Shown here one piece after another: positions 32,801 through 42,677 of a DNA stretch of 64,000 nucleotides. The notes under the pieces were generated by a model. The model saw only the letters and a program-made list of their open reading frames with translations, did not search any database and was not told the origin of the DNA. The stretch is taken from positions 101,935-165,934 of the forward strand of contig VRMN01000020.1 of NCBI GenBank assembly GCA_008690995.1, given 5' to 3'. Position numbers and translations under genes: made by a program. Each line of letters opens with the position of its first letter. The stretch's first letter is position 1. The DNA comes from Porphyridium purpureum. Lineage: Eukaryota; Rhodophyta; Bangiophyceae; Porphyridiales; Porphyridiaceae.

Positions 32801-34191
32801 CTTGCCTGAAGGCTTTGTATGGTCTGCCGGCTTCTGGCAGCGTGTATCAAGTTGACGCAATGAGAAAAATGTCGGCGCGAGGATGGAACGCAATGGAGAC
32901 GGAGATGAACACTTTTTATCGCGAGATCAACGGGCATAAGTTGAGTCTGACTTTGTATGTCGACGACGGCATAGTTACAGGGCCGCGTAAAGAAATCTGC
33001 GAAGTCCTGGACGAACTGAGGTCGGACTTCAGCATCACGAAGCCGGTGTGCTTCATCAATGCGGCGACGAAAGAGGTGCCCGCCCGTTTCCTCGGAATGA
33101 ATCTGTTCCTTGAAAACAACAAACTCATGCTCGAAAACAGCACCTATGCTAAGCTGATACTAGCGAGATACGTCGAATACTGCTTCAGCACAAAGCCAAG
33201 AAAAGTCACGACTCCCACCGTCGACACTGAAACCATCAAGAAGCTGATTGATGAAGGAGCGGCCAGTGGCGGGGAGACAGCACCTTGCACAGGTTGGCAA
33301 CGTGAAGCAATAGGCCGGCTGCTATGGTTGGCGAGAACGTCGAGGCCAGACATCTGTTACGCGGTGCACAGGCTCGCAACGTTCACGGACAAGTGGGACC
33401 AAGAAGCCGACGCACGATTAAGGAGAATACTCGCGTACCTTTACTATCACGTGGAATCTGTGCTGTGCCTCGAGGGCAACCTACGTGATGGGACTCCAGA
33501 TCTTTTATTGTTCACAGACTCGGACTGTGCAGGGTGCCTGCGGACTCGAAAATCAACGGGAGGATGGTGCGTTTTCCTGCTGGGCAGGCTTGTCGACTGG
33601 AACAGTAAGAGGCAAGGTCGCGCTGCCGTAAGTTCTACCGAGGCAGAGCTGGTTGCTCTACATGCTGGGACAACGCGGGGACTTCTTCCTTGCGCAAGCA
33701 TTGTGCGCAGCTTCTTCGGAAAGCAGCCGAGCTCCTCGACCTTCATCGACAACGAGGCCGCGCGTAGTGCGGTCAAGCGCGGCTACTCTACAGCCCTGAG
33801 GCATCTGGAGAGACATGACGGGGCAAGGCTTGCGGTTCTGAATGAAATATACGATGACATCGATGGCTCCGGTCTGTACTTCACACCGTCAGCAAGTAAC
33901 ATAGCAGACATTCTGACGAAGGACGTGAGCACTGACGTTTTCCGGCGTGCAAGAAAAGTTTTTCAGGTAGGAGTTGGTGTCGAGGGGGGGTGTTGGAATT
34001 CGACAACCCACTCCAACTCAAGAGGCACAGTTTCAGGTGACACGGTTTCGGATTACGCGGTTTCGGATTGCATGGTTTCAGGTGGCACGGTTTCGGACTA
34101 CACGGTTTCGGATTGCATGGTTTCCCGTGAAGACGATGAGCATAAAAGGGCGAGTGGAGCGCACGGAAGACGCGAGAGGCAAGAGACATAG
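29839..34191 (+). CDS. Copia gag-pol polyprotein (about 1,450 aa)
   Basis: Gag begins with a segment typical of copia elements (LNPYNYATWKTQMKM) and ends with a zinc knuckle CFRCQSEEHLIREC (30492-30533). The protease has IIDSGATSHMTP (DSG at 30817). The integrase has an HH-CC zinc finger and its D-D-E residues at 31387, 31576 and 31684. The reverse transcriptase has YVDD (32956-32967), and RNase H has a TDSD motif near 33516 and ends with NIADILTKDVS. No frameshift or stop interrupts it. The ATG at 29839 overlaps the last base of the LTR; the next ATG (29860, MDSGMARLN) is an alternative start. The last 67 residues are encoded inside the right LTR. Confidence 0.95.
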   Translation: MVSSLGNMDSGMARLNPYNYATWKTQMKMRLLEKQVWSAVVPLTEGVEDSSTGTDNMKALGLIGSAVEPALVSHIAHVESARDAWNVLQSVFQMSGAARGASLRRELHAMKLKAGQAINEYVAEAVRLRNEFIIAGISIDAQELNQALFAGLPGEYAIAEHMALVGGAQALESILPSLLLAEASINLKSEPRSAGEHGHGVALMAPSRQPRRQRRRLTCFRCQSEEHLIRECPHPPTTGAPYSSTHGTSHARLSLEPDAAIGSRNGEVVLACRVAVTRSYADVCAGRMAQSGRVAEEPAATSAFRAGNFTDAFHLDDQAKRCGFIIDSGATSHMTPNLELLCKTAPCEKNILVADGRRLTASLEGSVILGDGVRLDRVLYVKDLEASLLSVRQVVASGASVSFNEDACVISKGGRTVLTGTRSKLDGLYRVRETRKAFAASMTADKHWLWHGRFCHPSPSALQKTMSMVDGVDAEIVGEKVSMQESCTACLESKHSRRVFPATGTRAQAPLDLIHTDICGPISPPAHDGSKYFITFYDDATRLSVAQPIKNKDESFAVLTRTLKYLERQSGRKVRRIRSDNGGEFVSRKMEEWFADNGIAHELAPPYTPQMNGRAERLNRTLLEKLRTVLRASGMGKQLWNEALLAVNHARNRTAVDDLTCTPWQAFFGRRPDVSHLKVFGAKCIVLDTQAEKLDPRGKAGRIVGYGTRPHVYRVHLNEGIVVSTNVRVVSENGDPMQTTMGQVDCEDEDQDIPLDDEEASTESSIATVESGGVPTPSTPQDDSLGIVRNRVRGWQTETPSAFIKSTRSGRDIRMPTRYRADLCFLTQLVIDPDMLASKEAISARHRELETIKRFKTWEPTQVMEKREAEKIPGALFVRVKFVHALKNSELDGQAEWKARLVAQGCVVRDATGRNVKDELEFPYVAPASLLAVKSNLVLARALGHDAGIFDFEAAYLGARLTGPPIFLILPREAWDLDWATLNQPVVPCLKALYGLPASGSVYQVDAMRKMSARGWNAMETEMNTFYREINGHKLSLTLYVDDGIVTGPRKEICEVLDELRSDFSITKPVCFINAATKEVPARFLGMNLFLENNKLMLENSTYAKLILARYVEYCFSTKPRKVTTPTVDTETIKKLIDEGAASGGETAPCTGWQREAIGRLLWLARTSRPDICYAVHRLATFTDKWDQEADARLRRILAYLYYHVESVLCLEGNLRDGTPDLLLFTDSDCAGCLRTRKSTGGWCVFLLGRLVDWNSKRQGRAAVSSTEAELVALHAGTTRGLLPCASIVRSFFGKQPSSSTFIDNEAARSAVKRGYSTALRHLERHDGARLAVLNEIYDDIDGSGLYFTPSASNIADILTKDVSTDVFRRARKVFQVGVGVEGGCWNSTTHSNSRGTVSGDTVSDYAVSDCMVSGGTVSDYTVSDCMVSREDDEHKRASGAHGRRERQET
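29840..29855 (+). other. Primer-binding site, fits initiator tRNA-Met
   Basis: TGGTATCATCGCTGGG directly follows the LTR. Its first eight bases equal the start of the plant copia site (TGGTATCAGAGC), which pairs with initiator tRNA-Met. The implied tRNA end ...CGATGATACCA would give an A1:U72 pair, a mark of eukaryotic initiator tRNA. Confidence 0.8.
33983..33990 (+). other. Polypurine tract
   Basis: AGGGGGGG directly precedes the right LTR, the standard place for plus-strand priming. Confidence 0.85.
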
Positions 34192-34340
34192 AGGCAGAGG
34201 TTGTTGGCTGAAGGTATAGAAGTAAACGGTGCTCCATTCGTTTACGCGAGCGAATCCCCGGCGAAGGCAGAGAGCCTGCGCGGTGCGCCGGGCACGGAGG
34301 ACGAGTGGCGAATTGCGCGAACGACGAGCCATTTTCAACA
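33991..34340 (+). repeat. Right (3') LTR, 350 bp
   Basis: Matches the left LTR base for base as far as can be read. It also encodes the C-terminal tail of the polyprotein, where the repeated GGTTTCGGATT words are read as TVSDYTVSDCMVS. Confidence 0.95.
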
Positions 34341-35912
34341 TGCGACTCCGTAATTAATGAGCGGAAGAATCACAGAGCTGAAAAGGGTCTTGAAATTAGG
34401 GAGTGGAGTGGCAAGTAGCACTCGCTTCGACGCATCCGTGGAACGAATGACTCGCGGCTCGCAGCGCAGGGTCGCAATCTGAGAAAGAAGTCTCTGCTGC
34501 CGATGAATGGATTCGATGGCAGTGTTCGGGTCGTTCACCGCAGGGCTCAGCGCTTTCAAGGCCACGTCCGTGATCTGCTGCAGTCCAAATTTGACGTCAT
34601 CCTCAGTGGAGCGGTCTTTGCCGAACTGAACACACGAAAGAATCAAGGAGGAAAGCAAGGCGCGGCTAATTCGCACGTGCGACTCCTCCCGATAGAACCA
34701 AATCCACGCGATGTGCGTGCCCTTTGCGATATATGTCCCAGGTCGCGGAAGAATGCGAATCCCGAATGCCCACTGTTGCGCCATACGAACGAGGGCAGTC
34801 TCAGAAACACCTAGCAGGTGGCCGTTCCGGCGCGCATGGAGCTTGTAGGCCCCTTTGGGAACAACAGGAAGCGTAACCGACGAATCTTGGGAGTTGTGTA
34901 AGTCCGTTTTAGAACGATGACCCATCCAGTGCCATTTCCTTCTTTTTCGATCTGCGTTCGTTTCAAACGGCGCATGGAAGCGAGCCACGGCCCTCTCAGT
35001 CTCGAAGGCGACGTCATCCATTAGCTTTGAAATACGCAAACTCCTCACCACGTAGTGGAGATAGTAGACCAAGCCGAGCACCGTGGCTATCACGTACAGC
35101 ACCAGAACATTGACAGCAACCGACGGCACGAAAGGATTGTGCTCAGCCGTCTCCGTGCTTAAAATCCCCGCAAACGAAAATGCAAACGTTCCCAGGAAAA
35201 TGCAGAGCACAATTTTGGTCGCGAGGCGGTTTGTCAAGCCCGTGAGCATCCTCGATGAATATGTCACACTTGCCACCTGGAAGGCCACGATGCACAGCGA
35301 AAACAAAATAGCGGTCAAGCTCAGCGCAAATCCTCCGACATAAATGAAAATGGCCAAGGCGTCCGAAGCGGTGCCGTTGAAATACCACACCAATGTGTCG
35401 CCTCCTTCCTTGATACCAGATGACCCCAGCAGACAAAAAAGATATCCAATGATAAAATTCAAGCCCAAAGCAAGGATTGGTAAGACCGCCATTGAACGTC
35501 TGGACCAGCGCAGTACATAAAAGGCTCGAAGCGATAGAAATACGGATAGGCGCTGCATTGCCAGCGACATTCGGAATGACCATGTCAAGCCGGGCTCACC
35601 TTCAGCATCCTGTTGAGGACCTCCTCTACCCCGCCCGCGCTGCGGGATACCAAATGACGACGATGAATTATCCTGCGCAGCCGAAGGTGGAGGCGCTTCT
35701 CCGTAGTCTTCTGCCCGAAATGTCGCAACATTCTTCAGCACCTTCGCTTGAAGTGAGGCAAAGTAATCATCATCATCATCGATATCTGTCCGAAGCGACG
35801 GGGATCTGTGAGCATGCCGATTCGACATAGTTTCACGCTCCGTCGGACTCCGATCTCCGCAATGCGGTACTTGGCATTGCTGTCTGTCACCCGTGTATAC
35901 ATTGTCCATCAT
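34341..35912 (-). pseudogene. 5' part of the split DUF2254 membrane-protein gene
   Basis: From ATG 35912 the frame encodes about 522 residues that match the intact paralogue at 37824: an acidic, disordered N-terminus with an Asp run, then four membrane segments (for example VLPILALGLNFIIGYLF) and the soluble DVKFGLQQITDVALKALSP region. At the TSD it runs into the LTR and stops after a few foreign residues. All membrane segments are kept, so a truncated protein lacking about 130 C-terminal residues could still be made. The N-terminal repeat of GAT codons (DIDDDDDYF) is absent from the paralogue. Confidence 0.92.
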
Positions 35913-36100
35913 GGCCGCGCAACGGACTGCTCACACGCTTTATCGTTTTACGGTGGCCAAGTGACTATCGAACGACGATCTTTCAACCGCTTTCTCCTCT
36001 AGCCACGCCATGCACCTGCCGACTTGTTCACTCACGAAAGGTTCAACGTCCTCACGTCGCGGTCGGTGCATGGTGTGTGCAACACGTGCAACGCGGGTCT

Positions 36101-36110
36101 CATTATATGG
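36101..36110 (-). promoter_or_regulatory. TATA-like element of DUF2254 copy 1
   Basis: On the minus strand this reads CCATATAATG, about 190 bp before the ATG. The same place in copy 2 has CCATTATAAA, so element and spacing are conserved between the duplicates. Confidence 0.55.
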
Positions 36111-37823
36111 GGGACCCCACGAAGAACTCCCGTGTCGGACGATTGGTTTCATAGTTCGAAACAAGAAATGATGAGAAACAAAGCGGCGATGACAGTGATA
36201 AACACCCCCAGAACCTCATACTCGTTGCTTCGCTCAAAGCACAGCGCTGAGAACGTGGCGCATTGTGCTAAGCGAAAATATAGTCCCAAATTCAGAAAGC
36301 CAAAATAAAGACCAAAGCCGTTAGCCATCGCCGCCGCTCGCGGCAATCTTGCGCCAGCTCGTGTCCCAGCGCACAAAGGTGTCTGCTCTCGCTCCTCTCG
36401 TCTGCCGGAGTGGCAGTGAATTGTGGTGTCAGCGTGCGCGGGATGACAAATCAATGCATGCTCGGGGTGGTCATTTCGACGCGCCGTTATCAGCACCGAC
36501 AAAGGATTTCCACACAGCGAGCCGAGGCGAGGCACCATGTGTCATGTGTCTGCTGTTTCACGTGTGTGTGCCCCCCTTCCGCAATGCAGCCGGTGCGCGG
36601 CAGAAGGCGCAAAGCGGCTGCTGGGTGGAAATCGGTGCTCGGCATAAGGCACTCCCGTTTTTTTTGCTCAACGAGGCTTCGATCGGAAATATATTCGCAG
36701 CAGGACGTCCTGCCTGGGAGCACTGCCAGCGTGAGATCAAGCACGCAAGTGCGAATTCTTTCGACGCAGAATTTGTCGCGTGTCTGCAACGCCGCTCGCC
36801 GCGTGCCACACCGCAGACCAGCGACGCGCCGCCCTTTCACATTTTCGAATGCGCGAGCGGGCGGAAATGGATGGCGCGGAGAGCAGGTGGGCCGCGCGAT
36901 GCCGCGTCCGCGCGCAGGGTCGTGCGGGATGCCAGCACTTTAAATGGACCGCGGGCGCGCGCTTGGCTAGTTGAGCGCACAGCCGCAGGACATTTGGCGA
37001 ACGAAAGGTCAAAAGAAACACGGAATGCGGACCGCAGTCTTGCGGCAGACATTGAAAGCTATGGTTTCTGTTTCGAATACGTAGATACCCGACAATTTGT
37101 CCCCACAAAGGCGCAAAGCATCTCGCCGCGTGGCCCTTGTTTCATTTTGCGCGTCAATACCTTTTCGTTTGAAACAGGGTCCATGGTTCAATACGTACAC
37201 CTTTCTAGGAGGACCTGAGGCCGGGAGCGCGTGGGGTGACTCGGAAACCACCACCGAGCAGATTGCTCGGTCCGACGAAGGCGAGTTCAAGACCAAGGCT
37301 TTCTCCATCGTTGTGAAGAGCTTGTTGTTACACCGATTTACAGGAAAGTCTGTGGAACTGGTGTGGACGCCGCCGCCGCCGCCATGAAGCCAATGGAGCG
37401 CGCAGAATAGATTCCCAGGACACTGGCGGATGATTTATTAAGTTGAGGAGAATGGGACAGGGAGATCCGTAAAAAATATCCATGCATAAATGAAGGACCA
37501 GATGCTATTATGCGGCAATTGAACGCGACTATGCCTGTTCCAACAAGGCGCAGATGCCGATCTTTGTGGCACCGGCTCGTCCGGTTTGGCGTATGCATGC
37601 CCGCAAACTGCTGCATTGATATGAGACATGCTCTGGCGCTTCCAACGTGTATCGCTCCTGAAATCGTAGTTTGTACAGAATGACAGCGTCTCTCGCCGCC
37701 GACTTTAATCAAATGCATAGCTCGCGACTAAAGCACTAAATATCAAACGCATTCACGATCTGCCGCTGCGTCATCCAGCGTTGCGTGAATCGACCGACAC
37801 AAACGCACTTTGGCGATGTCCCA
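36111..37823. other. Flanks of the tandem duplication, no gene seen
   Basis: The part to 36660 is 5' flank of copy 1; from 36832 it is 3' flank of copy 2 and matches 28110-29088. A 289-codon open frame (36349-37218 plus) runs through it, but the matching frame in the other duplicate is broken by stops, so I do not call it a gene. Confidence 0.55.
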
Positions 37824-39782
37824 CTATTCAAGATCAACAAAAGACTCACGACAGTCAATTCCTTCTGCCTGGCAAGTGTCTTGGGCGTCGCACTGCGCGG
37901 GATCCACCTCGGTGAGCTCTGATGAACCGGCGAGGCTTGTGTAAACCTTCGTCTCCATAACGTCCTCTTTCCCCCTCCTCAATGTGGCCATGGCTTTCTT
38001 TGTAGCATGTTTGATGGCATTGTAATTATGGTGATGGTGCTCGTACTCTTTGCAAGCCATCTTCAGCAAAACTTTCATGTGACTTATCACAAGCCCAATG
38101 CGAGATTCCAGCTCAGCCCTACTGCTCTCGTTCACCGCCAAAGCCAGCTGACGGTTGATGGCGTAGCCAATGTTGCCCAGCACAAATTGCAATTTCCTTG
38201 CGACCTGGACGTCTGCGACTCCGTAATTGATGAGCGGAAGAATCACAGAGTTGAAAAGGTTCTTGAAATTGGGGAGTGGAATGACAAGTAGCGCTCGCTT
38301 TGGCTTAACTGTGGAACGAATGACTCGCGGCTCGCAGCGCAAAATCGCAATCTGAGAAAGAAGTCTCTGCTGCCGATGAATGGCTTCGATGGCGGTGTTT
38401 GGATCGTTGACCGCAGGGCTCAGCGCTCTGATTGCCACATCCGTGATTTGCTGAAGTCCAAATTTGACATCATCCTGGGTGGAGCGGTCTTTGCCCAGCT
38501 TGAAACACGAAAGAATCAACGAGGAAAGCAACTTGGGGCAAACATTCGTTTTTGACCCGTCCGTGTGAAACCAAATCCACGCGATATGTGTGCCTTTTGT
38601 GATGTACGTCCCAGGTCGCGGAAGAATACGAATCGTGAAAGCCCACTTTTGCGCCATACGAGCGAGCGCAGTCTCAGAAACACCTAACAAGTGGCCGTCT
38701 CCGTCGGCATGAATTTTGTAAGCCCCATTGGGAACATCCGGAAGCTCAACCAACGAATCTTGCAAGCTGGACAAATCCGCTTCATGACGTTGTCGCAACC
38801 AGTGCCATTTTCTTTCGTTCCGGTCCGTGTTCGTGTCCAGTGGTGCATGGAAGTGAGCCACGGCTCTCTCCGTCTCAAGCGTAACATCATCCATCAGCTT
38901 TGAAATACGCAAACTCCTCACAACGTAGTGGAGGTAGTAGACCAAGCCGAGCACCGTGGCTATAACGTACAGCACAAGGACGTTGACGGCCACTGACGGC
39001 ACGAACGGATCTTCCTCAACCGTCTGTGTGCTCAAGATCCCTGCAAACGTATACGCAAATGTCCCCAGGAAAATACTGACTACCAGCTTGGTCGAGCGAC
39101 GGGTTGTCAAGCCCGTGAGCATCCTCGACGAATACGTTACGCTTGCCACCTGAAAGGCCACGATGCACAGCGAAAAGAGAATGGCAGTCAAGCTCAGCGC
39201 AAATCCTCCGACATAGATGAAGATCGCAAAGGCGTCCGCAGCTGTGCCGTTGAAATACCACGTCAATTTGTCGCCCCCATGCTTGATGCCAGAGGAGCCC
39301 ATCAGACAAAAAAGATATCCAATGATAAAATTCAAGACCAAAGCAAGGACAGGTATGACGAACATGGAACGCCCGAACCAGCGCAGAGCGTAAAAGGCGT
39401 TCAGCGATAGAAAAACGGATAGGTGCTGTATTCCCACCGACATTCGGAATGACCACGTCATGCTGTTCTCCCACTGCGCGTCCCCTTGAGGACCTACTGC
39501 ACCTCGCGCGCGCTTTGGGAGCCAAAACAACGACGCTGACTTCCGATTTGCTGCTAAAGGCGGCGGCGCTTCTCCGTAGTCATCTGGCGGAAGTGACAAA
39601 ATATTCTTCAGCACATCATCTTCCGGTTCATCGAATACAGAATCCACACAGCTGTCTCTGTGAACCGAGGGTGAGTTCTTAGCCTTCTGGTTTGACTTGG
39701 TCTCACGCTCCGTTGGAGTCGTACCGTCGCTGTCCGATTCTCGGAATGGCTGCCCCTCACAGTTGCATATGCTGTCCATCAT
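37824..39782 (-). CDS. DUF2254-type predicted membrane protein (652 aa)
   Basis: The first 110 residues are polar and probably cytosolic. Four membrane segments follow at about 140-162, 184-210, 231-251 and 262-288. A soluble part carries the family-like stretches RSLRISKLMDDV and DVKFGLQQITDVAIRALSP followed by AVNDPNTA, which are the hallmarks of DUF2254 (COG4325) proteins known mainly from bacteria. The C-terminal 150 residues are mostly helical. Function of the family is unknown. Its neighbour copy is disrupted by copia, so this is the only complete copy in the window. The ATG (MMDS) is conserved in both copies, which supports the start. Confidence 0.88.
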   Translation of the reverse strand: MMDSICNCEGQPFRESDSDGTTPTERETKSNQKAKNSPSVHRDSCVDSVFDEPEDDVLKNILSLPPDDYGEAPPPLAANRKSASLFWLPKRARGAVGPQGDAQWENSMTWSFRMSVGIQHLSVFLSLNAFYALRWFGRSMFVIPVLALVLNFIIGYLFCLMGSSGIKHGGDKLTWYFNGTAADAFAIFIYVGGFALSLTAILFSLCIVAFQVASVTYSSRMLTGLTTRRSTKLVVSIFLGTFAYTFAGILSTQTVEEDPFVPSVAVNVLVLYVIATVLGLVYYLHYVVRSLRISKLMDDVTLETERAVAHFHAPLDTNTDRNERKWHWLRQRHEADLSSLQDSLVELPDVPNGAYKIHADGDGHLLGVSETALARMAQKWAFTIRILPRPGTYITKGTHIAWIWFHTDGSKTNVCPKLLSSLILSCFKLGKDRSTQDDVKFGLQQITDVAIRALSPAVNDPNTAIEAIHRQQRLLSQIAILRCEPRVIRSTVKPKRALLVIPLPNFKNLFNSVILPLINYGVADVQVARKLQFVLGNIGYAINRQLALAVNESSRAELESRIGLVISHMKVLLKMACKEYEHHHHNYNAIKHATKKAMATLRRGKEDVMETKVYTSLAGSSELTEVDPAQCDAQDTCQAEGIDCRESFVDLE

Positions 39783-39970
39783 AGCCGCGCAACGGAGGGT
39801 TCACGGTTGATTTTGTTTGTGGCAACAAAGTGAGTACCCGATGATAAACTTTCAACCCTTTTCTTCTCTGGCCGCCCTGTGCACCTGCCGACCTCTTTGC
39901 CTACGAATAGCCCAACGTCTTCACGTCGCGGTCGATGCGCAATCGCTATGGCATGCGCAGCGCAAGCCTC

Positions 39971-39980
39971 TTTATAATGG
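39971..39980 (-). promoter_or_regulatory. TATA-like element of DUF2254 copy 2
   Basis: Minus-strand reading CCATTATAAA, about 190 bp before the ATG at 39782, in the same place as the element of copy 1. Confidence 0.6.
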
Positions 39981-40410
39981 GGACCCCGCAAAGAACTCGC
40001 AAGTCGTGCGTGACGATTGATTTCAGAACTCGAAAGGAGAAATGATCATCGACCCTCTTTGTTGCTAGCAACGACACCGAGAATCCCCACTACGCCTCAC
40101 TTGTTCTTTGCTTTGCTCCGAGTCGAGTGGCAAGAAAGAGAACAATTATCCTGCGCAACTTATATTCGCGAATTCCGAAAGGCAAAGCGCCATCCAAATC
40201 CGTTAACCATCACTGCCGCTCGCGGGAATCTAACGCCGACGCGCTTCCAGACGCGCTAGGGCGTCTGCGCGCGTTTCGCATGTCCGCAAGAATGGCTGCG
40301 AATTGTGGTACCACTAAACGCCCTTCCACACCGCAGCCAGCGCGGCAGCAGCCGGCACAAAAGCAGCCGGACGCTAGAAATCGGTGCTTCTCATAAAACA
40401 CCCCTGATTT

Positions 40411-41160
40411 ACTAGACCATGCTCGTCTCGGAAACATCCACGTACTCTTTCGACCTGTCCCACGTCGACACAGGAGGTTTCACACATGCTCCTTATTTCC
40501 CGCGCATGACAAAGCATGCCGTGCGACTTTGGCCAGCGACCGTGGTCCTGGAGCCGAACGGCGGCCGAATTCTGGCGCTCGTTGTGTGTTTAGTTGGTTT
40601 TGCCGCGCGGCGATCGATCGTGACTCACAGCGTAAGCAACGGCACGTTTTCGCGCTGTGGAAGGCGGCGTTCACAACACAAGCGACGTGAGCTACAACTT
40701 ATTTTTCCAAAGCACACAGTCGGCCCTTGTCACATTTGCGCCGACTCACTCGCGATATTGCGCGCGATGAGGCGCGGCCACTACCCGTGGAACTCGTATC
40801 GCGAGCCTGATGCAAAAAGCAGACAGCCGAATTCAAAAGGCGGCTCGCACTGGCGTTCGAAAAACCGGCGCGCGCAGGAGAAGAGAAATTGATGGAAAAA
40901 TCGGTATAAAGCGCGGGGGCTCGATACTAGTTTCGACGTTTCTGTCAACTCGGTGTTTGCGGTTCGGGAAAATCGGAGATAGCGCGTGGGGGGCAGGGGA
41001 GGTTGGCGTGCGACGAGGTGGGAATCCACTGGAGAGGCATGATCTTTTTGTTTGGTTTCCGTGGTGGATGTGTATCTCTGAACGGCTCTGATGGAATCAT
41101 GATCGTCAAGCCGTTGCTTGGACGGCAGCGGTGAGCGAGCACCGGCACCACACGTGTACG
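40411..41160. other. Intergenic, no gene seen
   Basis: Right of the duplication. A 157-codon open frame (40419-40892 plus) shows no motif. Confidence 0.4.
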
Positions 41161-41760
41161 ATGGGCTCATTCTTTGCGCCCGGCAGCCGCGTCCAGCTGG
41201 GGAGTGAGACGCCGCCCGACTTGCAGCGCGCCGCTCAAAAGGCAGATGGAAGCACTGTTGCGGCGACCGCGAACTGCTTTTCTGGACGATATAGAGTTAG
41301 CATCCCATAAAATTGGAAAAGGATCCGAGCCGCGGTGGTTGCTGACGTCAAGCCGGATCTCTGGCGCCTCCGGTTCGGGTGTAGGCCCTTAAATCGGAAT
41401 GCTACAATCTGTGTGAATGAGAAAGTCCGCCAAACTTCCACGCGTTGCTGCGAGCGTCAGAGGATACAAAGAGCAAGTGACCTGAGCCACCGGGTCAGTG
41501 CAGAGGTTCGTGCCATTTACTCAAGCAAAGCATACAAACGCTTGCGCTGGTTTCGCGATGAGAAGGATGTTGACTGCAAACCAGGGCTAGTGCGCATAGA
41601 TCTCAGTTGAAACCGTGAGCTACAGCAGTCGCACGTTATCGCAATACTTGTCCGGCAGATGGCGCTCCATATTCGGCGCGTGCGTGACGTGGATGTTGTT
41701 GAGTGTGATAGATAAACCCGCGACCATACGATTGCACTTGGTATGGCGTCGCGGATGCCG
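41161..41760 (+). pseudogene. Decayed coding region, unknown family
   Basis: Protein-like segments follow each other on the plus strand in changing frames: MGSFFAPGSRVQLGSETPP at 41161, a segment DLSHRVSAEVRAIYSSKAY from about 41480, and RELQQSHVIAILVRQMALHI followed by RRVRDVDVVECDR near 41620-41708, separated by stops. The pattern suggests a frameshifted gene. The family is not recognised. Confidence 0.3.
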
Positions 41761-42677
41761 GGTTGCACTGCATTTTCGTGCCTTTATTTTCCTGCTTGTG
41801 CGCGCACGCGGTGACCGTGGTCGCGGACTTTGCACAGCAGATGCAATGGTGTGTGTTGCCACGCATGAACTTGATATTGTCAACACATGCGATGGATCGG
41901 GACTCATACAGTACTGCGCCGTGGATAAGTAAGCCCTGTGCTTCACGCACCTCTTACACTTTGCTTGTTTATTGCCGCAGCGAAAGCCGGATCTGGTTGT
42001 TTCGCCGGCGGTCACACACTACCCCGTACTGCGGCTGGGTGGCCGCCCTGCTAGGATGATTTGCTCAAGCTGGCGACTAGAAGGCGTAACTAGAGCGCGG
42101 TAGCGGTCATGTGCATTGTCGACAAGCACAAAGTTGCGTCGCTCAAAGCTCAGTCCATGAGAAATCCATCCACATCCACGAGTCGGGGGAGAAGTACGCA
42201 CCAGCTGTGGTGGTTGCCACTGGAGCAGCGCTGTCGCGAAGTCCGCTGTGATTGCTACTTGTAGAAAGTCGCTTGAAACGCTCGTCTACAATGATTGCAA
42301 GACTAGAACCCAAGCTCGATGCCAAGTCCAGCAATCGATGGCGAATGGCTCACGCTCGTCACGTCGTGGTTGTCTACTCTTGTGTGGCGCGTCTGTGGCC
42401 TCTTTTCGAAAAGAGTCTCACAAAGACCAAGCCCGCTCATGGTTTGTGAAAAGGTACTATGCGCTCTACATGTATAGGTCTCGGCAAGCCAAATATCCGT
42501 CTCACGAATTGAAACTTTCAAAGCGGCTTCTTTCCGGGATTGTTTTGCCCAGGGCGTGAGTCCTCCTTGTGTGCACCAAGCTGGCTTGACAATGATTGCA
42601 CAATGGCCGCGGGGTCTTCCGTGTCCACCAGCACCTTATCCCATCATCATTGTGCCCTTCGTAGTACAATCATAAGG

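Larger units (their letters stand above)
29490..34340 (+). mobile_element. Complete Ty1/copia LTR retrotransposon (4,851 bp)
   Basis: Two 350-bp LTRs with TGTTG...CAACA ends flank one long polyprotein frame. A primer-binding site follows the left LTR and a purine tract precedes the right one. The element sits in a DUF2254 gene, opposite in direction to it, with a 5-bp target duplication. Domain order protease, integrase, reverse transcriptase, RNase H defines the copia superfamily. Intact frame and matching LTRs point to a recent insertion. Confidence 0.97.
28110..36660. repeat. Direct tandem duplication, unit 1 (contains the copia insertion)
   Basis: Apart from the 4.85-kb retrotransposon, this unit matches 36832-40410 in the same orientation. 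It covers the downstream flank, the DUF2254 gene and its promoter. Matching landmarks are CTTTCACATT-TCGAA at the left edge and GAAATCGGTGCT near the right edge. Flanks have diverged clearly more than the coding part. Confidence 0.85.
36832..40410. repeat. Direct tandem duplication, unit 2 (without insertion)
   Basis: Second unit of the head-to-tail pair; see the unit at 28110-36660. It keeps the uninterrupted gene and the empty retrotransposon target. Confidence 0.85.

Noticed and set aside
36349-37218. 289-codon plus-strand open frame in the duplication flank
   Set aside because: The matching frame in the other duplicate (28110-28500) is broken by stops, so it is not under coding constraint.
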